From: Apiotrichum sp. Y4204
Lineage: Eukaryota; Basidiomycota; Tremellomycetes; Trichosporonales; Trichosporonaceae
Reading direction: 5' to 3'
Assembly: GCA_025531455.1 (NCBI GenBank)
Contig: JAMYHL010000009.1
Span: forward strand, 62,001-126,000
Length of the DNA: 64,000 bases
In this document: positions 54,713 through 64,000 of the stretch, piece by piece
How positions within the stretch are numbered: position 1 is the first letter of the stretch
How the letters are laid out: each line of letters opens with the position of its first letter
The notes under the pieces: model-generated
Seen by the model: only the letters and a program-made list of their open reading frames with translations
Told to the model about the DNA's origin: nothing
The model's database searches: none
Position numbers and translations under genes: made by a program

Positions 54713-56633
54713 CTGGGTCTCCTCCTCTGTTTCGCCCCCTCCCCTCCCGCTTTCTGCGCTTTTCTTGTTGTGTTTCTGCTTAGACTAGATGCATACAGTC
54801 TATCGTGCGTCGCATTAAGGTGGATAGGAATAGAGATTAGGAATTTTAGAGTTTTTTCAAGAGCAGCGCATTCCATACCCTTCGGTGTTCTTTGCTTGGC
54901 CCCGGTCCGGGTTCTTCGCATTCGGAGAATCAGGTTGTACTGTACATGAAAGCCGAACGCCAAAGCATGCCACACTGTTTGCAACTTTGTAACGCGTGTG
55001 GGGATGATAGCCTAGCACGGCAAAAAATCCTTGAGCAACGCAAGCGCGATCGGTCCGTACAATGGCATTGCATTAGGGCTGCATACATAAATGTTTTACG
55101 GTTGCTCCTGGACACCCTCGCGTGATTATAGATTGCCATGGTACACCATCCCATCCGATACGACGGCGACACAGCACGCGAAGTATCGGACATGGCCTAC
55201 TAATCAAAAAGGCAGTGCAACAAACTTAACGCCCACGAGATAAGAATCTACAGATCTGTCGTGAAGCGATACATACAATCAGAACGCGTAATCAATCTTA
55301 TTCTCAACACCTAAGCATTGCACCGCGTGATGTCATGCACTGCGTGTTGGTCTGTCATGTCGGAGGTGTTTACCTCCTCTTGCCAGGTTCGTCTGAGCAT
55401 TTCTCTTTTCACAGCTAGCGCATGTGGTATGTACTGTAATGGACAATACAAGCATGGCAATTTAATCCAAAACACGGCAACCACAGATTCGTGTCGTTTC
55501 GTGTTAGTTCCACTTCCAAGGTCCGGGACGGATATGCGGTGCCGGACCGCTTGGCTGACCGGGATCTGGATCTCGATCTGGGAACAGACGAAACACCGAC
55601 AAGGATATCCGGAGAGAGTACGCATGTGACAGAGGTCTGCAACTCGGGTCTTTCTGTGCGTTGCATCAAGAGCTTCCCCTCACTCGCCCAGATCCAAAAA
55701 CGGACTGACCACACCGCTGAGAGTCGTAGGATTGAAAGCATCGGGTACAGAAGTTGAAACACTGGTCCGAGAAAGACCATCAGATCTGGTGACATCATGA
55801 TGAAACACCTCGGCCCTCTCCATCCCTCACAGTGCCGCTGGGTTTCCTGGTCTCAGATCGGGATCCGGATGCAACAACGTGGGGCCGAGTGGTTGAGGGT
55901 GATGACACAAGAATTCGCCGGCAGTTAACAGTGAGTGTGGTATCTGCTGTAGTGCCTAGACTGACGAGACCGGTCCTCGGTGAGTGTTAGGAAACGACCG
56001 TCAAAACAGGGGAGCCACGCTGCCCAAACTCCTCTCATTTTCGGCGACAGTCCATGTCCCGAGACAATCGGAAACACCCCCATAAAGTGACCGCATGATG
56101 CCAGACGAATCTCGGTTTCAGCACCAGGCAAGTATCTTGGGCCGTTTCTTGAGTCCCTGGTTCGGCGGGGCGCGTTCTGCATGCTCCCGCTGCTCGAAAG
56201 TTGAGTGATCCAGGGCAGGGTAGTAACTGTCCATTCTTGACCGCGGGTATGGCGGCTACTTATGAAGGTCTGAATACTCATGCTGAGACATTGTTTGGTG
56301 GGGCAAGTTTGATGTGGCAATGCCACATTGGGCGAGTGTTTTGTTTGTTGACTTTCTCAACATCCACGAAAATGGACATGGCAGCTGCGGCACCTGCGCA
56401 TGCGTTCGTTATCGTGGCATGAGTTCTTCTGTTTGCCGTAAACGCCAACTCTTACTTAACCTTTGAGCGCGTCGCAGCCGTTTAACAATGGCTCTGAGGA
56501 GACGAAGAACGAGGAGGCCATGCCGCCTGCGTCGTCCACCCCACGGAAGCGGTCAACCGACCACATCCACAACTCCCCGAATCCCCGCTGCTATCCCCGC
56601 TCCGCGGACAGCGCCAGAGACCGAAAAAGCAAG
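54713..56633. other. gene-poor region, 1.9 kb
   Basis: No supportable gene on either strand. The right end is the 3' flank of a proline tRNA. Confidence 0.5.
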
Positions 56634-56726
56634 GCCCTTGCCCGGATTTGAACCGAGGACCACTCCCAAGCTTAAGATGGACTCGCCAACCCTAAGAGAG
56701 TATGATAGCCACTACACCACAAGAGC
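56634..56726 (-). tRNA. tRNA-Pro (AGG), intron-containing
   Basis: 93 nt. Acceptor GCTCTTG/CAAGGGC, anticodon stem CTCTC/GGGAG, loop TTAGGG giving anticodon AGG with G37, 21-nt intron after position 37, T arm CTCGG-TTCAAAT-CCGGG. A T5 terminator (AAAAA at 56624-56628 on the plus strand) lies just past the 3' end. Confidence 0.87.
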
Positions 56727-57019
56727 CACTGATCGGGCGTTTCGGGGCAGAATTCCGACGGCGCCGAGCAGTTCCGTGGCGTTGGGCGGCGTTCTGCGGT
56801 GTCGGGACGGGGTGAATACAGGTGACGGCTCAGTAACGAAGGTTGTCGGACCGGTGATAAACTGATGATCAAGATTTGCTTTCCAAAGAGCACGACGACC
56901 ATCGCGGAATGAGTCGGATTCACACTCGTCTCAGTACCCATGTTTCTCGCTTCCTTCTCTTCTATCTCGAAGCCGTCCTCCGTCTTAGGTCAGCCAGCGC
57001 CATGGCTACATTCAAAAAG

Positions 57020-57124
57020 GCCCTTGCCCGGATTTGAACCGAGGACCACTCCCAGTCAAGCCGCTTCGCGGCCGGCATCCTTCGAATCCCGAAGGGAGTA
57101 TGATAGCGACTACACCACAAGAGC
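57020..57124 (-). tRNA. tRNA-Pro (CGG), intron-containing
   Basis: 105 nt, anticodon CGG, 33-nt intron. Differs from the copy at 12851-12955 only at a few intron positions. T5 terminator (AAAAA at 57014-57018 on the plus strand). Confidence 0.87.
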
Positions 57125-57402
57125 TGCTGGTCATGCGAAATGGGCTCGCGATCAGAATCGGTGAGGACTGGCCCCGCGCGTTACTGGCCATCTTGTTATG
57201 TTGCGTCTGTATGCGTGTATCTGTGAGTGAGGGAAAGAAAGCATGTGTGAGGGTCGAGAGAACATGTGCGTGGGCGAGGGAGTATATGTGCGGCCGTTGT
57301 CCAACCCACACCATTCAGCCTCTGTCTCCCACCTCCGCCTCCTGCACCCGCATCCCACCTAGCCTCTTTCCACGACAGCACCGTCGCACATCGAAAAAGC
57401 AG

Positions 57403-57495
57403 GCCCTTGCCCGGATTTGAACCGAGGACCACTCCCAAGCTTAAGATGGACTCGCCAACCCTAAGAGAGTATGATAGCCACTACACCACAAGAGC
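57403..57495 (-). tRNA. tRNA-Pro (AGG), intron-containing
   Basis: 93 nt, identical to the copy at 56634-56726 including its 21-nt intron and a few bases of 5' flank. T5 terminator (AAAAA at 57394-57398 on the plus strand). Confidence 0.87.
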
Positions 57496-57879
57496 CACTG
57501 ACATTCCGATTCGGAGGACTCTCCGTTTCGGAAAGAGTCAGATTAGATGGGGGACTGGAGAGGTGGCTTATCAGTTTTGTGAGGGAGTGTGTCTCGGAGC
57601 CAAGTTCCGTTTAAACTCATGCGGAATCGGTCCTTCGGAGAAGCGTCTGACCGTTGGCTTCCGTACGCTGAGGACAACCAGTCAGCGATGATCAGTCCGC
57701 TACTCAAAGACGAGGACCTGCAGTTCAAACTTCTTATTTGTTCGATACAACCTGTGTCCAGTCGGCATGCTTCTTCCTCCGTATTCCAGTTTTACGTGGT
57801 TCTTGCGTTAATCATTCTGCCAACACATTGTGCAGGCGACAACTGCAAGCCTTATCAATGGGATGTCAGTGTACTCACC
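57496..57879. other. intergenic region, 384 nt
   Basis: Between the tRNA cluster and the 3' end of the basic protein gene. Nothing seen. Confidence 0.55.
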
Positions 57880-58404
57880 TCATAACGCGGACACCCAGCC
57901 TTCCTCGTCGCCCATACACTCGTCAATAGGCGTAAACTCGTCAATGGGATCGCTATCAATGTTCTCAAAAGTTAAACATCGCGTTTGGCCAGCTAGATTT
58001 TGGTGGAAAACGCGAACAGCCGCTGCACATCAGAGCGGAAACCGGCAACACACACCATGACCTCCTCAATGGGCTGGTCCCAGGGCACGTGCATGTCGGC
58101 GCCGTACGGGCTCTCAGACCAGGTGGCAATACTTTTGTTGGTGTTGAAATCGGGATACAGCTTGAGTACCCTCGAGACGGTGCCTGTGGTAAGCTCTACC
58201 ACGGGTCCGATAGCTTACCACCAGTCTTGCTAGATGTCTTGGCTGCCTTCTTGGTGGCCGGAGTTGACTTCTTGGTCGTAGCTTTCCTGACCACCTTCTT
58301 CGGTGCAGCCTTGGCCTTCTCAGCAACTGGTTTGGCTGCAGGGCTCCGTCGCTTCTCGACGCCGTGCGCTGCGGCGGCGCGCTTCGGCCGGGTGGTGGCA
58401 AAGT
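57880..58404 (-). CDS. basic Lys/Ala-rich protein with acidic tail, 5' end unresolved
   Basis: Three exons can be joined in frame: 58404-58219, 58183-58056 and 57963-57880. The first reads TTRPKRAAAAHGVEKRRSPA and then AEKAKAAPKKVVRKATTKKS, resembling the tail of linker histones or other chromatin-binding proteins. The second is better structured (GTVSRVLKLYPDFNTNKSIA, ESPYGADMHVPWDQPIEEVM). The third is acidic (DSDPIDEFTPIDECMGDEEG) and ends WVSAL. No ATG lies in frame before 58404, and the sequence there looks like a splice acceptor (CCATCAACCAG), so a first exon must lie upstream, perhaps near an ATG at 58613. Alternatively the second exon runs on to a stop at 57993. I do not recognise a family; nuclear location is inference. 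Confidence 0.5.
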
Positions 58405-58913
58405 CTGGTTGATGGTATTGTTGGAACAGGCGGGTGGGTGAGGAGGAGAAGAAAAGATGGGAATAGAGATAAGAAGAATAAGGAGGTGTGAGACCCCGTA
58501 GATGGTTGGACAAATGACGCGCACGGTTCGGTTGACGAAGGGTGACTGGGCTGGGTTGGACTGTGTCGATCGCCTGTTTGGATGTTTGTCGTGACGTAAC
58601 GGAATGTGACCATCGTGGCTGATTTTTCTTTTTCCTTTACCCAGACACTCCATGTTCATGTGAATGCGCATCTTGCACTTCTACTTCTACTGCTACATAT
58701 GTGTTCCTTTCTGCCTACCTACCTTGCCTATCCCCGCATATCACTTCTTTTCCTGATGGACCTCGCCACTTGAAACAGAAAGTACAAACAATATCCATTT
58801 GCGCGACACACTAAAATCAAATAATTCCTACAGACGTACAGACAACCCAATCTAACTGCCCATGCGACTGTGGGCATTCCCTCGGTGAAGGCCTATTCCC
58901 TACCGCTGTCGCG
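58405..58913. other. intergenic region, 510 nt
   Basis: Probably holds the first exon and promoter of the basic protein gene (minus) and the 3' flank of the CPL1-like gene. No complete gene seen. Confidence 0.5.
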
Positions 58914-59963
58914 CTACTGAACACATCGGCCATCAACCAGGGTCCATCCACGCGCACACTGTGAAGCCCTACACCTGCCATTCTCACACGCCGCGCCACG
59001 GCCGCGTCCACGGAGGCCAGGAAGCTGCGTGCAGCTGCGGTTAGTGCTCTCGTCTCTGTAAACCCTACTCACTCAAGACCCGCGCTCCTCCGATTCCTCC
59101 CATTGTCCCCGTAGTACCCGTGCCGACACCCACCGCACGACTCGATCTCCGTGCGCACGTCAAGGCATTCGTATGCGTCCCCGTCTGGGGTGATCTTGCA
59201 CGCCTCGAGTCCCGGGCGGCAGGGGCCGAGTCTGAGGAGTCGCTGGTCCTCCGCTGCGCGCCGGGCGCGGCGGGCAAGGCCGGAAGCAGCCTCGACAGGC
59301 GTGTGCTGATACATGTACAATCCAGAGGGGGCCGCGCCGACACCCGGGCACTGTACGTTTGAAGGGCCCGTCACCTGGGGCGGCAAGTTGAGGCAGTGGC
59401 AGTAGTATGCGTCGCTGCGGGGCATGACTATCGCGAAGAGGAATGGCGCGCAGATCGTGAAGCACTGACTGATGTCCGGCACCGCGGCCTGCGGAACTGG
59501 AGGATCTCCAGGGAATGGATTCATAGAGCTCCCACAGACCGCGAGGTCAAAAGTCGTGCGCAGGTTGATTACCTGGAGGGTTAAAAAGCTTGTAGACGGT
59601 TCGCTCACTCACATCGTAAAGCATGGAACCCGTCTGAAAACAGGGCCCGTTGAACCGCCCGAGCTGAAGCTCGACTGATGGCGGGGAGAACGCCGCACAC
59701 CCACAGAAAAGGGATCCAGGGTTGTAAAAAGCGTAGCTATGGGCCGGAATGCCACGGCACGCGTTCTGCTCCAGTCAGTACTTTTGACGGGAAGAAGGTG
59801 GGATGGAGGAAAGGCTCACCGCACACGCTGCCTGTGAGAATTGAAGGGTGATTGATAGCGAGAGATCAATAAACGTGTTGTGCGTAGCACACCCCACATG
59901 CGTGTCGGCGCTCGCGGGGGCGAAAAGGATGCTCCAAAGTGTGACGACTATTGCGACCCACAT
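58914..59963 (-). CDS. secreted protein with CPL1-like domain
   Basis: Four exons (59963-59820, 59765-59613, 59572-59073, 59034-58914) encode 305 aa. Residues 1-20 (MWVAIVVTLWSILFAPASAD) form a signal peptide. The N-terminal half has paired Cys motifs (ACANACRGIP, FCGCAAFSPP, FTICAPFLFA, YYCHCLNLPP), a repeated extracellular Cys module. A dibasic stretch LARRARRAAEDQR is a possible processing site. The C-terminal half has CRPGLEACKITPDGDAYECL, DVRTEIESCGGC, GLDCTQLPG and CENGRCRASQCARGW, the CPL1-like domain of basidiomycete secreted proteins. In Cryptococcus, CPL1 affects capsule and host interaction. A similar surface or secreted role here is inference. An upstream in-frame ATG at 60059 would bury the signal peptide, so 59963 was chosen. 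Confidence 0.87.
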
Positions 59964-60938
59964 GGTGAACAACAATGTTCGAGTTGAAGAGGGATGGAGG
60001 AGAACTTGTGGGAAAGAATGTTGTTTTGTCATTTTACGAGCTTCATTAATGCCACACATACTTCACTGCCAAGCCCACAACTGCCTCGGCACTTTCATGT
60101 TGACTCCAGGAAACTGAGCATAACAAGCTTTTCAGATGGCCCGTCGTCTGATCACGCAGCCCTCGCTGCATGGCCTAATTTATGGCCAGGCTTGACGGCT
60201 GAAGTGTGAATTGGAAGAACTGCGCTACGGCAAACACAGCACGCACCCCGCCTTCATCTTGCAGGCGCCGTAGGCCTCGTCCACACCCATCGCCTTCCTC
60301 ATCCGGCCACACGTATTGTATCAATCAATGCTGTATCAATCAATGACAATGAGTGGCGGGCTGCTGACCGTCCACTGCAATGGACCGGCTACACACAGTA
60401 GTGAGTGTCCACTCTTAACGCGGCTGTAAGTGACGGCCCAGAGCAACAAGGCCGATCACGGTCCCCGGAGCTCGGAGGATCACCACGGCTCCGTCTACGT
60501 CCGCCTCTCGGCACCCCCAATCCCCCATCGCGCAGCTGAACATTCCACCGCCCATCAGAGCAGCGCCCAGCGCGGCCGTTCCGGAAGACCGTGTTTCGCG
60601 TCTCACAATTTTCCGATCCGGATTTTCATGTTCCCTGGAGAAAGGGACTACAGTGCCACACTATGTATCCGCGGATCCCCCATGGGATCGGCATGACGTC
60701 AGCCCACAGCGGTTGCAGAAAGCCGAGGGGTGTGGAAGAGTGAGTAGAAGAGTGGAGTGGGAACGAGCAAAAGTGAAAGTGTCGAATGGAAACGACGAGG
60801 TTGCGCGCGCGGGAGTGGAGGAGCGGTCGTCAAGAGAGCAGATGCATGATGGCTGAATAGCAGTACCGGGGAGTATATATACACCAAGAGGTGTAGTCCC
60901 CCTCCGCACTCCATCCACTTTTTGCACTACTCTGCACG
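59964..60938. other. divergent intergenic region, 975 nt
   Basis: Between the CPL1-like gene (minus) and the GST gene (plus). TATA box for GST at 60874-60881. No gene seen. Confidence 0.6.
60874..60881 (+). promoter_or_regulatory. TATA box for the GST gene
   Basis: TATATATA, 58 nt before the GST ATG. Confidence 0.65.
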
Positions 60939-61870
60939 ATGCCGCCCAAGATCACGCTTCACCACCTCGTGCAGTCGCGCACGATGCGCGTCTTCTGGTG
61001 CCTTGAGGAGCTGGGGCTCAAGTACGACGTCAAGGTGCACCAGCGGGGCGCGGACGGAAGGGCGGACGGGAGCCTCGTGAATGTCTCGCGGCTGGGTAAA
61101 GTGAGTCGTGGCGGAATATGGGGATGGGGGTCTGGAACGATGGAACAGTCTTGTGTTCCGTTGGTTGGATTGCATTCCCGCCCATATCACCTTCCTTTCG
61201 GTTTGTTCTTCTCCTGACACCAGGCGCCCGTCCTCGAGATCGACAACGAGACCCTCCCCGAGTCCGGCGCCATCATCAACACGCTGCTGAACCGCTTCTC
61301 GCACTCGGGCGTCGAGACGCCTCCGGGCCAGAGCTCGGTGTACTGGTCGCACTTTGTCGACGGCTCGCTCATGCAATACATTTACGCTGCGCGCGCGTCG
61401 GCCTCGGCTACCAAGCAGCTTTTGGCGGCGGCGAAGAATGAAGATGAGAAGAATGGGATCCGCAAGCACCACGACGCGGTGACCAAGTGGGCGACGGACC
61501 AGGCGTTTCCGGCCCTCCAGGAGGCCGAGCTCTACCTCGGCGAGAAGAAGACGTTTACCGGCCGCGACGACCTTATTGGCGCTGGAGACGTGGGTACCCT
61601 TAGAGAGTGGTGTGTGAGCTGGGAGGGATTTCTGCGCTTATTCGTCCTCACTCTCGCTGCTCGGTTCGAGGCTCCGCTCACACACAGTTTATGATGACCT
61701 CGTTCTTTGGTCTGCAGCAGATGATCGCCGATATGGACGCGTCGCCCTCTGACAAGAAGTTTAGCCTCAGCGACGCGACCAAGGCGTATGTCGCGCGCAT
61801 GCGTGCCCGGCCCGGATGGAAGGCGGCCAACGCGCGCCGCGAGGAGGAAGAGAAGAAGCAGGCAAAGTAG
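60939..61870 (+). CDS. glutathione S-transferase
   Basis: Three exons (60939-61100, 61224-61589, 61688-61870) encode 236 aa. The N-terminal thioredoxin-like domain reads ITLHHLVQSRTMRVFWCLEE, LGLKYDVKVHQR, then APVLEIDNETLPESGAIINT, with the cis-proline and the ES glutathione-binding pair. The all-helical C-terminal domain includes FPALQEAELYLGEKKTFTG, DDLIGAGDFMMTSFFGLQ and ATKAYVARMRARPGWKAA, then a Glu/Lys tail. This is a cytosolic detoxification enzyme of the yeast GTT1-like group, conjugating glutathione to electrophiles. Introns are 123 and 98 nt, longer than most here. The TATA box at 60874 gives a short leader. Confidence 0.92.
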
Positions 61871-62046
61871 GGAGAGAGACGAGAGGTGGAATCGGAGAAA
61901 AAGTGTCGGGTTAAATTCGCCAGGATGAAGCATGAAGCAATTCAACAAATACAAGTTTCGATGAGCAACTGACTCGGATGCCTGATTTCTTGATGCATGC
62001 AGAGGAATACAACGTGCAGGGTATGTCTAGTCTCTATCCCATCAGC

Positions 62047-64000
62047 TTACAAGACCTCGCCGTCCTCGGGCCACTCTACTGGTGGGAGGGGTGTCTCCCA
62101 GTCGACCTTGTCCGCGCCCGAGGGGGTAAGCCAATGGAAGCCGGTGGAGAGGAACGCGCGGGCAAAGCCCGGGAGGTTGGTTTCCGGCAGCTCGGAGAGC
62201 ATGAACACATCGAAATGGGGGACAAGCCGCCGGAGTACTGAGTCCTGTACCTGCGGCTCGAAGGTGCCGCGGCCCTTGCGTTTCTTCTTCGGCTTGACAA
62301 ACTCTTCCGCCGGCTCCTCCTTTTCCTTCTCCGTCCCTGGGCGGATGAAGCCGGGGATGTACTCGCCCAGATCGTTGCCCAGGAGCACGCATTGCGGGGC
62401 GGCACCGAGACGCGGAGCGTAGTTGGCAGAGAGGAAAGACTCGTAAAGTGCCTTTGAACAATGCGGCATGTACACCAGGTGTGGCGAGTCGTCCAGTTTG
62501 TGCTCACCGCGCAGGTTCTCCTCAATCACCTCGCATCCGAGGGACTGAAGCACCCTGCAGTCACCCTCGTCGAACACCGGGTCGTATGCCTTGATGACTG
62601 ACACGGACGCGCCGAGAGCAGCGGTCAGCTCGAGAATGAAGGCAAGCTGAATCTTGGCTGTACGGTCGCCGTACGGCTTGCCAAGGCCAAGGCAGAGCAC
62701 TGCCAGATCGGCCACCTTGTCAGTGGCACCGTACACCCCAAGAAGTCGAGTGATGAGGTCTGGCGTAAGCTTTTCACAGCCATAAATGAGCTTACCTGTC
62801 CAGTCGGTATCCCACTTGTCCACCATCTTGGTCCTCAGCGCCTGGATGTCGCTGGCAGCGCGCTCGACGTCCGCGTCCGTAACTACGACTTTCTCGACCT
62901 TTGCCTGTTTCCCCTTCTTGCCCTTTGTTTTGGGTGTGATAAACTTGTCGTCAACCTTGGGCTTGGTCGGCGGTGGTGGCGGCGCCTTAGCCGCCCTCTT
63001 AGCCTCCTTTCGTGCCTCCTTCATCGCGGCCTTGGCCGCCTCCTCCTCGGCCTTCTTCTTCGCCTCGCGTGCGCGTCGCTTCTCGCGCTTGGAGAGCTCG
63101 GGCGCTTTGCTCTCGGCATCTGATGCGTCTTCGGCGGCGCTATCCTCCTTTAACGGTGCTGCTGGCTCAGGTATAGGCTCCGGCATTGGCGATGCCGTGC
63201 CGCGAGTCTTCTTCTTCGACTTTTTGGGCGCCTCGTCTTCCTCGTCCAGCTTGACGGCTTCACTGCAGAGTTAGAGAGCGACTTTCTGATAACTCACGCA
63301 AGCGACTGCTCCTCTGCCTCCTGAATTTCCAGCTCCTCCAGGTCCTTAACTAGATCGTCCTCGTCAAAGTCGATGTCTGAATCCTCAGAAGCCGTCTCCT
63401 GCGGGGTGGCAAAGTCGTCCAGGTCTTCGCCCATCTCGCCCGCCTCGGCGCGCATCTCCTTTGCCAACCTGTGAATGGGTTAGTATGCACTAGTGTTGGT
63501 ACCTACCTCCAGACCGCCTGTTTGTGCTTCTTGCTCCGCTCATGGTTACTCCAGCTCGCCTCGCTCTGGAAAACCTTGTTGCACGCGACGCACTCGAACA
63601 CTTCGCCGCCCGCGCCATCGTCCATGCGGATGCCGGTACCGTCGCCCTGGTCCTGGTACTCCTCCATGTCCTCGGCCTCTTCCTCGGGGTCTTTCCGGAG
63701 TTTCTGCCACTCCTGCTCCTGGAACGCCTCGGCCGCCTTCATGCGCTCTTCGTCGCGGCGGCGGGCGGCTTCGCGATCGACGCGTGGTCCACGAGACGAT
63801 CCGGGCGTCGAGGTGCCAGAACGACCCTCGGCCTTCCGTGCCTTCTTCGCCTGCGCCTGCTGAAGCATATATGCCTTGTAGCGCGGGTCACGATGCTGAA
63901 CAAACTGTGCCAGAGCCCTCACCGCGTCCATGTACTCCTTGCGGTGGTCTTCGCGCAACTTCTTGTTCTCCTTTTCCATAAGGCGACGGATATTGCGATC
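62047..64000 (-). CDS. JJJ1: JJJ1/DNAJC21-type protein fused to an SRR1 domain, partial
   Basis: Minus-strand gene entering from the right edge. Visible exons are >64000-63507, 63468-63298 and 63262-62047, about 627 aa, without the J domain, which must lie beyond 64000. The first part, IRRLMEKENKKLREDHRKEY, ALAQFVQHRDPRYKAY and the zinc finger FECVACNKVFQSEASWSNHE, is typical of JJJ1/DNAJC21, a cofactor for recycling pre-60S factors. The middle is acidic, then basic (LSKREKRRAREAKKKAEEEA). Instead of the usual second C2H2 finger, the frame continues into an SRR1 domain: DLAVLCLGLGKPYGDRTAKI, QLAFILELTAAL, YDPVFDEGDCRVLQSLGCEV, YMPHCSKALYESFLSANYAP, CVLLGNDLGEYI. Both junction introns (35 and 38 nt) keep frame. 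A separate SRR1 gene starting at 63186 would lack its own promoter. Confidence 0.88.

Overview
The window is nuclear DNA of a basidiomycete yeast, most likely a tremellomycete and probably Trichosporonales. This placement is inference from the sequence alone. The grounds are GC-rich coding sequence, genes broken by very short introns (mostly 32-60 nt, GT..AG, with CTGAC/CTAAC branch sites close to the acceptor), a CPL1-like secreted protein, and proline tRNA genes with introns after position 37. I rebuilt every multi-exon gene by hand from splice signals, and every reported CDS keeps a single frame through all its junctions.

Layout. 1-5 kb holds two MFS transporters: the C-terminus of an allantoate-permease-type carrier and a sugar/quinate-type carrier. 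5-6.4 kb holds one Ser/Pro-rich hypothetical protein. 6.4-13 kb is gene-poor, with a secreted PL14-type polysaccharide lyase, a proline tRNA and a tRNA-Ile-like fragment. 13-22.3 kb carries an amino acid permease, a cupin protein, an OCH1-like mannosyltransferase, and an intronless bacterial-type diaminopimelate decarboxylase (LysA). 22.4-36.8 kb is housekeeping: exocyst SEC8, complex I NDUFA8, a large ArAE/BRE4-like transporter and a sucrose-type transporter. 36.8-49.2 kb has another proline tRNA, ETFRF1 (LYR family), COX17, GPI2, TAPT1/EMP65-like, complex I NDUFB4-like and an RBM5/10-like splicing factor. 49.2-58.4 kb is mostly gene-poor, with a dead Tc1/mariner transposase, a Cys-rich surface-type protein, three more proline tRNA genes and a basic Lys/Ala-rich protein. 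58.9-64 kb carries a CPL1-like secreted protein, a glutathione S-transferase, and a J-domain ribosome-biogenesis protein (JJJ1/DNAJC21) spliced in frame onto an SRR1 domain; it runs off the right edge.

The genes do not form one pathway. Themes are uptake and export (five transporters), the secretory pathway and cell surface (OCH1-like, GPI2, SEC8, TAPT1, PL14, CPL1-like), and small nuclear-encoded mitochondrial proteins (NDUFA8, ETFRF1, COX17, NDUFB4-like). The two most unusual items are the LysA gene, since fungi make lysine by the alpha-aminoadipate route and should not need it, and the JJJ1-SRR1 fusion.
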